From: Oxyruncus cristatus
Taxonomy: Eukaryota; Chordata; Aves; Passeriformes; Cotingidae
Reading direction: 5' to 3'
Assembly (NCBI GenBank): GCA_013399855.1
Contig: VXAY01005997.1
Span: forward strand, 1-64,000
DNA length: 64,000 nucleotides
Shown here one piece after another: positions 23,977-36,700 of the stretch. The position numbers and the translations under genes were made by a program. Position 1 is the stretch's first letter. Each line of letters opens with the position of its first letter. Under the pieces are notes generated by a model, which worked only from the letters and a program-made list of their open reading frames with translations, ran no database searches and was not told the origin of the DNA.

Positions 23977-24542
23977 AAAGAGAAGAATCCAGAGTTCCCT
24001 GTCCTGAGAGTTACTGAATAGGGGCATCTTTCCCTGAATTATTGTATGTAGTATCGATGCTCATCAGATTCAGTTGAAAGACTCCTCATCACTTTAACAG
24101 GACTTGAATCAGTTCTTCATGTCTTCCCAGCTTGGGCCCTTAGTTGGTTGCAGGCTCAGTGATTTCACTCAGAGAGTTCTATTACTTTCTTCTTGGAGCT
24201 CCTGTGTGGGTTTGGGGCATACAAGATCTTTTGGGCTGTGTCATTTTATGTCATCTGACAGGACAGAAGTCTAAATCAAAATTATTTGTAAGGCAAAAAC
24301 CTTCCTATGTAAAATCCAGATCTTTGTTTCAGGGTGAAATTGCACAGGAGACAGGTTTCCACTTCTATATGGGCTAGATAGTGTGTTTGTATTTAAGCAA
24401 AATTTTATTTATGTGTCTTCCTTTACTTATCTTGTTCCTTTGACAAACAAAAATCAGTGTCTATTTGTTTTGTGAAAGCACATTTATATTTTTACAATAC
24501 CTGAAGGAGACATTCCACTCCATCTCTGCACTTTTGCAGCAA
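23977..24542 (+). other. SPON1: SPON1 intron
   Basis: A short intronic stretch between a CR1 fragment and an LTR. Nothing further is recognised. Confidence 0.6.
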
Positions 24543-25039
24543 TGTTAAGGAAAGTGAAGCCCAAAAGGGCCGATACAGACTGCTTAGAGACAGAGTTTTA
24601 TGTCCTTAAACAGGAAGGTATTTATTCGCGATCGCGGGAAGCCCCCAGCTCGCGCTGGACAAAGAGCTTCGAAGTGGTCAGTGTAAGGGTAGGTAATTTA
24701 TACAAATTTTGAAGGTGATTACAACATCTTTGCATACATATTCATACTATTACATTATTAGATTACAATATTCATAGCAGGTGGAGTTAGGGCGGAGTCC
24801 GGGGCGTGATCTTATTTTGGGGAATAATTTGGTGGTACATCCTGTTACTTCATCGCTGAGTCTGGGGTCCCTGTAGTCTTCCTCACTATGACCTCTCTAA
24901 CTTTCCATTGTCTTTGCCCCAGTCACTGAAGCTTGGAGAAAGCTCTGGCTTCAGGCCTATTTTACCTATTCAGATGTCTACCCTAGCTTACTTTGCCTTA
25001 ATTTATTACCTTTAGGCCCTTTGTGTAGTGTTCCTAACA
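24543..25039 (-). mobile_element. Probable solo LTR, about 497 bp
   Basis: The two ends form an inverted repeat: TGTTAAGGAA at the left and TTCCTAACA at the right. In the minus sense the element therefore begins TGTTAGGAA and ends CCTTAACA. In that sense it has TATAAAT (24696-24702) followed about 70 bases later by AATAAA (24621-24626), and a GC-rich CGCGATCGCG palindrome (24627-24636) next to it. CpG content is far above the surrounding intron. No matching target duplication is visible at the chosen ends, so the boundaries are less certain than for the other LTRs. There is no internal retroviral part. Confidence 0.72.
24621..24626 (-). promoter_or_regulatory. LTR polyadenylation signal
   Basis: AATAAA on the minus strand, about 70 bases downstream of the TATA box at 24696-24702 in LTR sense. 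Confidence 0.55.
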
Positions 25040-26704
25040 TTCTTCTGTGAGTTTGGGTCTACTGAACTGAACAGAACAAGATTCCCTTGTACAGGATAGA
25101 TATGATAGATATGGAGGGGGTCTTCTTAGTACAAGATGTATTGATTAGCCCTTTGAAGCTTTACTTCGCTTCAAAAGTAGATGAAAAAAATCATTTTCAC
25201 TGAAAAAAATGAGGAGAAAGCCTACTGTGTTCCATAGAGCCACAGTTGTTTTAAATGCTCCCCTTTTCAAAAGTTAATTATGTGATTGCAACATTACTTA
25301 AGGGCTGAGAAGAACATATCTATAATCAGCAGAACCTGACTAGATTTTTAATGCATCTTTTTTAGCTCTCCCTTTGGCTAGGAGTGCTTATTGAGATGTT
25401 CATTTACAATAGATTACTGCTACATTTTTTAAGTACTTTTCCACTCTCCACAATTGATGTATCAGTATATCCCCTAAGCATATTTTCTTACTCATCTTTA
25501 CTCCATTAAGATTAAACAGAATGGTCATTAGATGATAAAGAAATAAAATATTCACTTTGCTACTTAGTGCAAAAAAGCTGCTATTATCTGTCGAATATAA
25601 AGATTAACTTTACCTTCAGGTACATTTTTAATGATCTTTTAAATATAGCCGTGAACCACCATAACACATAGTAATAGATGAAGAACTTTTTTCATCAGGG
25701 GGAAGTATATCTTAATTAGGTGTCAGGCCCAGAATTTCTTGCTCAGCCCATGTGCTTAGCTGTGAAAGATTTTTATCCATGGTTATCTGACTTCGTGACA
25801 CAGTTGCAATGCAGGCTGAAATTAGGGAGACAATTTGTACTTTTTTATTTGCTATAGACTTTTTAATAGGTTTTAATTAAAATGTCAAAGATCATATTCT
25901 ATATCTATTTTTTTGTTCAAGTAACAGCGGAGAATATGAGTTTGTAAAGATATGAAATAACCCAATTTTCAGTGTGCAAGCATTTAGTAAAGCATTTGCA
26001 AAGAGGTGTTCAATCATGAAACAAACCCAATATTTTATACTTAGAAATTTAGTCTTTCAGAATAGCGTGTTTCCCTCATTCACATCCCTCACTACTTTTC
26101 TCCACCGCTCTTTTCTTCTAAGGGAGAAAAAGAGAATGTTTCAAATGGTGAAAGTAATTTTCAAAGGACATAGGGAAGACAGAAGACACTTCTATTTTAT
26201 GATTTAATACTAACAAATATAAAATACATGAAATATATGTAGCAGCATAACTACTAAGCTGTTCTTGAAAGTAAGGGTCTTGTTTACTATCCGCTGAACT
26301 AGATAAACTTTGCAAAAGAAATGTAGTATTAATGAGTGAGTAATTATTATAAGGAAAAATTGCAGTCAGATTAATTTTATTGATTAGCTCTTTGTTAATG
26401 CTGTGACAGCTCCAATATTACAGTGTTCACAGACATTAAGAGAAGTATCAATATTACTAGTTTTGATTTTTACTGAGCGTGAGATCTGTCCTTCAGTGCT
26501 TTCTTCTGGGCCATTTTTCTGCCTGCTCTGAGATTACTGAAAAAATTTACATTTTGATATAATTCAAAATTGTAATGAAAACCTTTGGGATATGGTAGCT
26601 TATGTTTACTGTATTAGCTTTTTAAATGATGGTGCTAATGTCCATAATACTTAAGGGAAAAGTCCTCTTCCCAGGAAGTCTGGTGTACTATAATGGCATT
26701 CTGT
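25040..26704 (+). other. SPON1: SPON1 intron
   Basis: AT-rich. A short 10-bp repeat GATAGATATG occurs twice near 25096-25116. No gene or transposon is recognised. Confidence 0.6.
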
Positions 26705-27085
26705 GATTCCATTTGGTTGGATCTTGTCTTGGGCATGGTGATCACAAAATGATTTTTGATTCTCAGAGAAGGAGGGGTGTTAGCAGAAGGACAGACCTCG
26801 GCCTGTTTGGGAGACAGGTTGAAAGAGTTCCATAAGAGGCATTCCTAAAGGGCAAAGGAGTCCAAGAAGACTGGACATTCCTCAAGAAGGAAATCTTAAA
26901 AGGCTCAGGAACAGGCCATCCCCTGTGCTGAAAGACAAGCCAGAGGGGAACACCAGTGTGCCTGAACAGAGAGCTTTGGCTGGAACTCAGGAAAAAAAGG
27001 AGATTTTAAGATCTTTGAAAGAAGGGACAGACAACTTGGGAGGGCGCCATGAATGCTGTGAGGTTATGCAGGGTGAACTCAACCT
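26705..27085 (+). mobile_element. CR1 LINE fragment from within ORF2
   Basis: This piece resembles the CR1 ORF2 stretch between the endonuclease and reverse transcriptase domains, in plus sense. Markers are 'gatcacaaaatgatttt' near 26740, 'gaaggaggggtgttag' near 26768, 'aaagggcaaaggagtcca' near 26848, 'tggacattcctcaagaag' near 26870, and 'gagctttggctggaactcag' near 26970, ending near 'gtgaggttatgcaggg'. The frame is broken. An internal ORF2 piece without a CR1 3' end suggests an old insertion whose ends are no longer recognisable. Confidence 0.85.
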
Positions 27086-29322
27086 TTAAGGTAACAATTC
27101 TTTGCCATCAACGCAACCACTTACCTTCAGCAATGCTTTAGTTTTGTCAGCTGCAGAAACCTTTCTGAGTGCTCCCAGATCTCCAGGGTCAGCTCAGCTA
27201 CCCATAGTAGAGTTCAATTAGGTGCTGATCTGATCTCAGCACAGCTGCCTTCTCCCAGCCTGGGGAGGAAGGTGCTTGACTTGGTGTTTTGACACCTTTC
27301 TCTGAAGTTTGGTCTGCCTTGTCATCTGACTGGAAACACAGCCCCTGTGATGGTTGTGGCAGATATTGTTTCTTCTTTTTATCAGTTTTCCTTGGGTGAA
27401 AAAACATCCCTCACTCACTATGTAAACCAGATAATTAGCTGATTACATGTGTTCCATTTAGCTACATGACTGGATATGTGCCACTCCTGTCAACTTTATG
27501 GAATAATCTTTGGAAGAGGCAGTTTGCTCAGAAGATGCTCTTCCACTGTCACCTCCTGTACTCTGGAGGCCCTTCTCCCTCTCTGCTGGGCTCTTTGAGT
27601 GGATCCCACTGTCAGTGCCTGGCTCTTTTTTTTATGGCATAGGGCAATTACATCTACCTGACCCAAGCCTGTTGCTGTGCCCCTACCTCCCCTCCTAACC
27701 AAAGGCTCTGACAGAGCTGCAGTAAGTGCCCTTTATCCCCTCAGTGGAGCTCCACTGGAGACAAGTGCTGGAACTGAATCCACAATAAATAATCAAGATG
27801 ATTTTATCCTTTGACACTTATCTGTAAATATTTTCTGCCAACCTGTAAGCAGCACACAACAGTGCCATTTCTTGTGTTCTTGTTGTGCAAAGTAGAGGAA
27901 ATTAGTTCCTTATGCGTTCAGCCTTGCCTTTACTTTTGTCCTCACCTTGCCTTCTAGTCTTTCTATAACTGCACTGAAAAACACTTTAGTAAACATATAT
28001 CAACTTTTTTTGAAGCGGTTTTCCAGGCTTCTCTCAAAGAGCACCTGTGTTTCAACCTCTCCCATACTGCCATTACTTGGTCAATTCTTTTGTACTTAAT
28101 TGTAGGACTTTCCAGAGTTTATAGGGTATATATTCTTTTCTTTAAATAGCTGTTCAAATGAGGTGAAATAATTCAGTTGCAAGCCATTCATTCACCCGTA
28201 ATTCTACATAAGAAAATTTTTCACCCTCTTTTTCTTTCTGTGGAAGGTATAATAAACTAGCTTGTAAGCCCTTTGTCAGGTTTTTTTTTGTCTTTATGTC
28301 TTTCTAACATCTGCTCCAGGAAGACCAGGCTTTGTTTCAATTCTAGTTTGTTTTGTTCAGTGTATGCTGAAAAAAGATATTGTGAAGAATTGTTAAATTT
28401 ACAAATAAATTATATAAATTCCTGTATACTCATAATATGTTTTCACTGCCCAGATGATAGCTAAACCCTCTAAATTTTCCCATGTGCTGGTGACTTTAGA
28501 AAGAAACAAAAATAGCAATACAACCTGCCCAGCAAATAACACTTTAATGAATAGCTTTTCACAACCATGACATTGGTATGTTATCTTTTTGATAAAGCAG
28601 GAAAAATGTCTTGCTCTTTACAGAAAACATTAGAGCTTTGTTATCCTGTAAAGTTTAACTTTCTAGTAGCAGAGGAGATTGGTCTTGTCAACCTAATATA
28701 ACACTGCTTTGTGCTTGAAGCACCTAAAGTCAAATTTCAACGTAAGACAAAAAATTCTGGAATAAGGGGGTTTGAGAGGAGCAATAACCTGTGTATCTGA
28801 ATGCTTATAGCTGAAGATCTTTCTGTTTTTCTAACATTCTGCTGCTGGCATGGAATACCCTAAATTCCTGTGGATATTGTGAGACAGCAAACCTGATTGC
28901 TACCTGTTGTTTTCCTCTTCGATGAGCTCAGTACTTTTCCATTTGACTTTGTGTAGACCCAAGTTGTAATAAAGGATTAAGAAGAAAGAAATTAAAATAT
29001 AGAAAAATAAGGAGATATCCATTTTGGGATAAAGCCAGTAGCTTTGCACCTGACTGAGTCACCACTAGGCTTGACATTGTTTTTTCCATGGGATAGTCCC
29101 TTTTGTCCCCTGAAACTTATATTCCTTTTGGAAAAAAACCAAGTTATTTGTACTGCCTTTCTCATTATGGTGTTAGGAGAATAACTTAAAATATATTCAT
29201 TAGGACATGCTAGTGAAGCATATCAAAATGTGGGGGGAAGGACTGAATTATAATTTTTTATGCATTGTGCTTAACTGGTGACGTAATTCCTCAATGTCAC
29301 CATTAAGACAAGAATTCTTTTC
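27086..29322 (+). other. SPON1: SPON1 intron
   Basis: Intronic sequence with a slightly GC-richer part at 27200-27760 that has short open stretches on both strands. None has support as a gene. No repeat is recognised. Confidence 0.6.
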
Positions 29323-29327
29323 CCAGA

Positions 29328-30768
29328 TATCATGGTTTAGCCCATCCTCCTCAGTATTAGAGTAGAAGATGGTTGATTCCAGGTGCAATTCCAGCTAGGT
29401 AGCCAATTGGAGACTTCTCTGACGTCTCCACGAATTACATATTTAACACAAACTGGAAAAGAAGGTGTGGTTGTGTGTGTGGTGCAGAAAGAAATTCGGA
29501 GCCATGATGTGAGTGAGGCAGCAGGGCCTCCCTGAGGGGGGGCCAAGCCCCCCTCCTCCCCTGGCCTTGGGCCGGGGGCAGACATGGCACTGAACCTTCT
29601 GGCCGAGGCATGTAGCAGAGTAGAGAAGAAACTCCAGAGAAAAGCTGCGCGGCTGAGACGTTACAGAAGAAATTCCAGCCCTGAGAGGAGCGGTGGAGAA
29701 CAAGAGATAACGATGTAGTCTCCAAGGTCAGCGAAAAGGAGGGAGTGCAGAGGTGCGGGGGAGCCCCCCGCCTCTCCCTCCAGCAAGGGAAAAGACTTTA
29801 AAACTAAAACCCCTGCCACCTGTGGAAATGATTTGGAGTGAAGAGACTTTCATGTGGGTTTTTCCCCCAGAGGCCTGGATAGCCCGGGGAGGGCAGAGAT
29901 GGCTTGAGGCCAAGATTGGATCACCTGAAAGCTGTATGTAGCAAGCTGCAGAAAAATTGTAACCACAGAATTGTAGAGAAGCTGAGTGAATTCTCCTTGG
30001 AGGGGCTGAGCCTCTGATGACCTTGGGACTTTGTCCAAAAGATAAGCCTTAACACTAAGCCCCTGAACCCCAGGGACCCGGTGCGATTGGGGACCGGGTG
30101 TAATGGCAAGTGGGAGAGCGGTGGCCACTTGGAGTGCCAGCCGCGACCGAGAGCCAAGATTGGGCATCTGGCCAGAAGCAGAAAGTCAGAAGAATTCCAG
30201 AGGGCAAAAGAGAAGAAGCTACACAGCATCAGAGAGTGTTCTTGGGTGTGTACTGAGCCAAAAAAAACCCAGAACCCCTGTGATCCCAGTGACGGGTAGT
30301 GAGTCTAAGGAAACCCCCTGAAACTCCTCGTGGAAGAAACTCCACAGAGTCCTGGATCATGTGGTGATGACATGATAAAATCCTCAGCAGCTATGGACAA
30401 GCGGCTAGAGGTGGGAGGCAGACTTCTCTGCATTCCAATGAAGAGAGAGAGGTTCGAGCTACAGAGATATGGAACTGTTACCTTAAAGACTTTTTTTCCT
30501 CCCTTCTCTTTCTTCCTCTGGACTGTTTTTGAGGAAGAGAAGGGGGGGTGGTATTTGTAAATATGTAAGTTTGTTATTATGGGAAAACTAATTAGTTATT
30601 GTATATATAAGTATTTCCCTTAGTTCTTGTTGTGTGTAGCAATAAATCTACCCTATTAATCCCCATTTCAAGGAGATCTGTTTTGTCTGTGCAAACTTTT
30701 CCTACTTACTAGCAAAATTTATGGGTTGATAAGCACTGTGCAGAAAGCACAGGGGCTAAACCATCACA
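29328..30768 (+). mobile_element. Long LTR (1.44 kb) with 5-bp target duplication
   Basis: The left end reads TATCATGGTTTAGCCC and the right end GGGGCTAAACCATCACA, so the ends form an inverted repeat of about 12 bp; the left TG has become TA. The 5-bp duplication CCAGA flanks it at 29323-29327 and 30769-30773. Near the 3' end a TATA-like TATATATAA (30602-30610) precedes AATAAA (30641-30646), giving plus orientation, the same as SPON1. I see no primer-binding site, gag or pol, so it is a solo LTR or a short non-autonomous element. It contains G/C-rich perfect hairpins at 29537-29553 and 29755-29771. Open stretches of 60-105 codons inside are not supported as genes. Confidence 0.88.
30602..30646 (+). 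promoter_or_regulatory. LTR TATA box and AATAAA
   Basis: TATATATAA at 30602-30610 and AATAAA at 30641-30646, in the order and position expected of the U3/R part of an LTR. Confidence 0.5.
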
Positions 30769-30773
30769 CCAGA

Positions 30774-33700
30774 GTAATGTCCAACAATATTTTCTGTTCA
30801 CACAAGGTTCATCTAGTGGTTTCAGAGCATGTTAAAAATATTTAAGAAATTTCCTAATACTCAGACCAGTTGGCTAAAGGGTATCAGTGTAGAGTGGTTA
30901 AGTGCCTTGTATATGTTATAAATCAGTGACAAAACGGAATTAACTTTCAGACCAATTAAAGGACATTTGTAAAGCTTTTCATGGTTGCTATGGAGAAATA
31001 TTTCTTTATCTCCATCAATAAGTATTTTCATGTTGATGTCTCTCCATTGTGTATTATCTCTAAGGCTGAATTGTGAAAGGGGAACATTGTGTTCCACTTT
31101 AAAGCAAAAGCTAAGTCAAAGGGTCTTTTCTTTGGCCACTGCCTTTGAATAGTGTTTTTGACTGTACATGATTTTCAGGGTTGCTTGAAACTAAACTCTG
31201 ATTATGAGGTGACGCTGAAAGAGCTATTTTCAAAGTTTAGTTTGCATAAGAACTTGATGCTTAAGAGAGAATATTAACCAGTTACATAGCATGGGTAATG
31301 TACAATATATTTTCTTACTATTCAAGAAAAGTGTCTTGACGACTAAGGCAGAAAATTAACATTTTTAATTCCTTGGCTCTGGTCACGTTATCCCATGACA
31401 CTGGGCACTGCAGTCTATCCTCTGATACCTGTGACAGACAGTCAGTCTGTGAATTGACTGTGATGTCAGGCAGGACAAGTATATGATGAGACAGTTAATA
31501 TTGTGTGTGCTTTGTTCTTGTAAAAGTTCTTGTAAAACATTGTAAAACGCTTTTGATTTTTCAAGAAAGGGAATGTTTGTGCTGATACTCTTAATGACAC
31601 CATGCAGGTGGCTGACAGTGAAGGAGAGATGGATCATTTGAATGTTTCTAGGGCAAAAGGCAAACCATTTGATCACCATTTGAGGAGAAATATGAGATTC
31701 TGTAGGAATGAATTAAAATCCTATTAACAATTTTGCTCATCTGCAAGTGTGAATGAAAAGAATTTGACCTGTTCTTTACATGATGGCTAAGACTTGATAT
31801 TGCCTTTATTTCTCTCAGCTTGTGAGGCATGAGAAAATAAGATGTGTTCCAGGCAGTGGAATAATTCTGTTTTCTTCGCAGTGTATGAGAAGAGAAAGGC
31901 TGCCATGTGTTGATGGGATCATCACTTTAATAGCAGCCATTTATCTCTGAATGCTCTCTGGAGGTAAACACAACAATCACCTTTAAAGTTAAAAACCTAA
32001 TTCAACCTGGTTGCTTTCTTAATCCTGTTCTTACTGAGGTGGATTGGTTCAACTGATCTATTTAAATGGTGGTGAACTCAGAAGACTATCTTTTTCAAGA
32101 ATGCCTTTTATACTTGTTTTACCTTGATTTAGGATTCAACAGCAAATGGAAAAAAAAAAAAAAACAAACGATACCCACACAAACCCCCATTTTTTTAAGC
32201 AAAAAAGGCTGATTGGGCCAAGTGGAAATATACGGGGGGGACAAAACCATTCTTCTTTATGCTATATTTGGGAAATGCAAAGCTGGCAAAAAGTGATTTT
32301 GCAAATAACAAAAAAATCGTAAGTTCTTATCTGGAATGCCACAGATCACCGCAATCAGTTTTGATTCTAGAAATAGTGCTTTATACACGGAGTAAACTGG
32401 TTGCTAAGGAATAGGTAGGCTCAGTATTTTCACATTACCTCACAGGTTAATACCAGTGGGAGAATCTTATTAGAAGCTGGTTATAGATGAATTAAAATGA
32501 GTTTAGAGATAAAATTATTAGAAAAAGACTATATCCTCAAACTCAAGATCATAGTGGTGTTGCAAGAACTTAATCCAACAGTCTGTTTGATATAAACACT
32601 GATTATAAACTTTTCTACAGCTGTTTTGGTTGCTGGTAGAAGGGAACCTCCTGCTTCTGCATCCATAAGTTCCATTTTGTACTTGTCAGGATGAGTGTTT
32701 AATACCCCAGCTTTTGTTTCCCATTCCAATGAGATTTTTTACTTTCCCATGGTGTAGCAGCAAGGAGCCCATCTTGTTTCTTTCTCTTCCAAGAAAAGAG
32801 CAGAGCTGTTGTTCCCTCTCTTTTCCTTTTCTTTGGAACTCAGCTTACACAGAGCGGGATCTGAAAATGAGAATCATGGTGTGTTGCTCTGAGTTTTGTG
32901 GATGTTTGGGTGTTGTTTCATATGTACAATTTCATTGAGACCATGCAACTGAACACGGGTCATCTCAGTATTAAATTAAAGAGTTTCTCTCTTCAGGTGT
33001 GTTTATAAAAAAAGAACTGGTTTAAGGGACATTTTTCCCACAAAGAAGACACTTTCAGTCATGTAGGATAATAATTGCTTGTCCAAAGTTCAGATAAAGT
33101 TTTCAAGATAGCAGTTTGGGTTTTCTTATATGCAGTTTCACAAATTTCACCTGTAAATTTTGCAAACACGAAAAAGAATTTACCAGAAATTTTTCAATTA
33201 ATTAGTCATCCATTTGTATATTATTTCCATAATTATTTATTCCCTGATACCCTTTTGCTTAATAAATAGCTCTAGAAGTTCAAGCTGTTAAAGTTTTTTC
33301 CTCTGAAATAGAAATGCTGTTCAAAAATAGAAAGTATGTAATTATCTACTTATCACAGACTTTTCTTTAAGTTAAGTTCTTTTAAGTTCTTTTAAGTAAC
33401 TTGAGTTACTGAGTTTAATAATGGTCAAGAAGCAAGTATAGAGGTTAAAAAAAGGGATAGTTAACATTGAGGAGAAATGTATTGATTAATTAAATTTCTG
33501 TCATATGCCCTAGAAAGAAATGTCAAATTAAAGCCAGTTATATTGGTTAGATATTTCAGATCTGACACAAATGAAGTCTTTATTAATTCCTTGATTCGTA
33601 ATTGTTTTATTTGCACCATAGCACATCATAGCTCTTTGGTATGGTTCTGCTCTTGCTTCCACTGTAATTACTTAGGGCTTAGCCACAGGAAAGAGAAATT

Positions 33701-36700
33701 CAGGCCTGTCTCATTAATTGCTCAGTTTAATAGCCTGCAGGATTTGTTTGGTGACCATTGCTGCTTCTCTTATCTGAAGACTCAGTCCAAAATGTCTTTT
33801 ATCTTATGACACATCTTGAAGGCTAGGACATGCTCTCGTCCCCAGTGAATATACGAAGAACTGGGTACAGATAAAGTGGTTTGTTGAAAGGGCATGTGGG
33901 AAATCTTTGGTGGAACAGAAACTTGCTCCATTGCTTGATGTTTAATGCTACCTCTAAGAAATTGATTGTGCAGAGTAAAAGCCAAGACTCTGGCTGGAGG
34001 TCTTAGTTCTTACCCTGCACAGCTCTAACTTCATTGCTGCTGTATTTGTCTTTTTCTCCTTCTTGATTCCCTTCAAAGGACTCAATTTTCCCTTGTTTAC
34101 ATATTGTTGATTTGGTTTGGTGGGGTTTTTTCCCTTTTCTTTTTCCTTAATTTTATTTTCCTGTCTTCCTTGCACATTCGTGTCACTCACTTTTCTTCTT
34201 TCTTCCTTAGAATGTAATTATTCTCTGGAAAAAAAAAATAAAAGAATATAGTTGAATTGAGCTATTCCTGCCCTGCTGGAATTATGCAAATAGGGTGCTA
34301 TTTAAGTAGAAGAAGTTAGAAATGTGTGCATCCTGCAGTATTGTTTTTTCATCTCTTGACTTCTGATCCACAAAGCCAATATTGTTTCATAACTTCTCTC
34401 CAGTCTTTTCTGTGAAGATTTGCAATGCAAAGAGAACAGTTGTGTTAAAAGAAAAAAAAAATTAAAGAAAAGTGGTTTTTAGTGAATTTCAGCAAAATCT
34501 TAGACTTTTCCAGTTTTATGTGCAGGAAAATTCTTACTCTAACTCATCCTAGATTATTCATAAGATTTAATGTTGGTAAAATAGGTTGCTTTTTGTGGCT
34601 TTTTTTCCCCCCATAGTTTCACTGTTACATTGTACACTATAAGGTTCTCAAAGGAGCATTTGAAAACGTAACATCACTGCTGTGTGATGAAGTAATTTAT
34701 AGAATTAGCAATTTTCAACAAAACCACCCACTTGAAATAAAGAACATTTTATTTTATTTTAAAAAATTGAAATACGATGATTCCTATTAGAAACCTAAAC
34801 ACGTTCCTATTTTCTTCCTACATCAATTCTTGGCTAAACTGACATTTTTATTGTGATGGGACTAGAAAATCTATTTTGTGCATTGAAATGACCAACAGAA
34901 AGAATATGAATGAAAAATGTCATGCCTGCCCTGTATAGCCAACACTGGGAATCCAAAGAGTTAGTATGGGATAGAAGAGGAGCCAAAACAATTTAGCTTC
35001 TACAACAAAATTTCTGTTGAGGAAGATGAAGTCACCCTGACAGATGATGGAAGACAGTTAAGGACGAGTCTGGTTCTGCTGAAGCAGCATACTGCTGCAA
35101 TCATGTCACATTAATGGAAAATAAAATTACAATGGCAAACAGCATATTTCCCAACTTTGTGGAGGGAACTCATTTTGAGTCTTGATAGGTAGGATTCCCC
35201 CAAGAAAAAGTCCTGAATCATAGATCAACCTCCATCTACATGTTGATGCTCCCAAATCAAAGCTAATAGAAAATCATTTCTCTCTTACCTTGAAAGCTGT
35301 TCTTCTCTTGATTTTCCGATGCACACATTCTTTCCAAATCACAGTTTGAAACCCATGAGAAAAAAGAATGAAAAGAGTCTCATAAACACGACAGGAGCTC
35401 AGTTAGTCAAATGCTTTTGTTTTGTTTCAGAAAAGAAATAACTTCTAGAGTAGCAGGCACAATTTTAGATTAAGATCTCTGAAAATTTCAATAGATTTTT
35501 GTTTGAATCTCCTGTGGGAGCATTTCAGACATGATATCCTTGCCAATTTTAAAATAATAAAATCTGAAAAGAGCTATATGAGTGGAAGATTTTTTTTATT
35601 TATGTATTTGGCTATAAGAATGTTACAGTGCTTAACTGTGAATGTTGCACAGTGAAATTTTCTGTACACGTTTTCTCCTCCATCACCAGCTTTTTTTAGC
35701 TTTTGCGTTGACCTTGTTGAGTTGTGCCACTCCTGTTGCCCATTATCAAATAGGTGAGGCCAAGGCTGAGCCCTGTTTTCTCTTGGCATGCAAGGAAAAT
35801 ATGTACAGCAGTTCTGCATATAAATCTCTGTTTGACTGCTGCCTCACTGCGTATACAGCTCAGATCACTACAGGGGTCTAAGTGTGCGGAGCTGTAAGCA
35901 CAACATGTCAGCCTGTTTTTAGATCTGTATCATCTCACATTACAGACAGAAGAGTTTCTTATTTTTTCCATGGAAATGTTATTAGGGCATATCTGTCTTC
36001 TTATCAGCACTGATTTTGACCCTCAGAACCTTTGGCTTCCTGTGAAATTAGACTTTTGTTTAAATGTAATAACCTTTGAGTGGTTTAATGCCATTGGTAC
36101 CAGGCTTTCAAATGCAAAATTGTGTCAGTAAGGTGGAAATAAATTTAATAGGCTTAATGGCGCCTGTGGAATAAAGTAACTTGTCTGTGACCTTCTCATT
36201 AAGGTGTTTGCTGACAAAGCAGACTAACTTTAATACTACTGCGTGAGGAATTACTTTATTTTAAAAGACTTCAGCAAGTTTTCATGTCTTTATCCATTCC
36301 CATTCTGTCTGACTGCTAGAACCTGTCTACTTCAAATACCTTATCTTCCTCCTTGACAGGGAATTTCTAAACATGCATGAATCTGTGGCCCTAATTGCTG
36401 TTGAATATTTTCTTAAACATGTTTCTCAGGAAACAGTATGAATCATAAAAATATCGTAACTGTGAGGTTTAGGTATTTATGCTGTCTGTACCTTCAGTCT
36501 TTTCTTTAGATTTTGCTTTAGCCACCTTCTTTTTGAAAGAATTAGTATTTTGAATGTAAAAATAATGATCAGTTAGACTGAAGTTTAATCAGTAGGTTTC
36601 TTCTGAGTCAGCTCCTGCATTATCTCTAAATGGAGCGTGCCTTGATGCAGCAATGGAAGAACATTGTGCTGAAATGCAGTGTTTTGCATTATTAATATAC

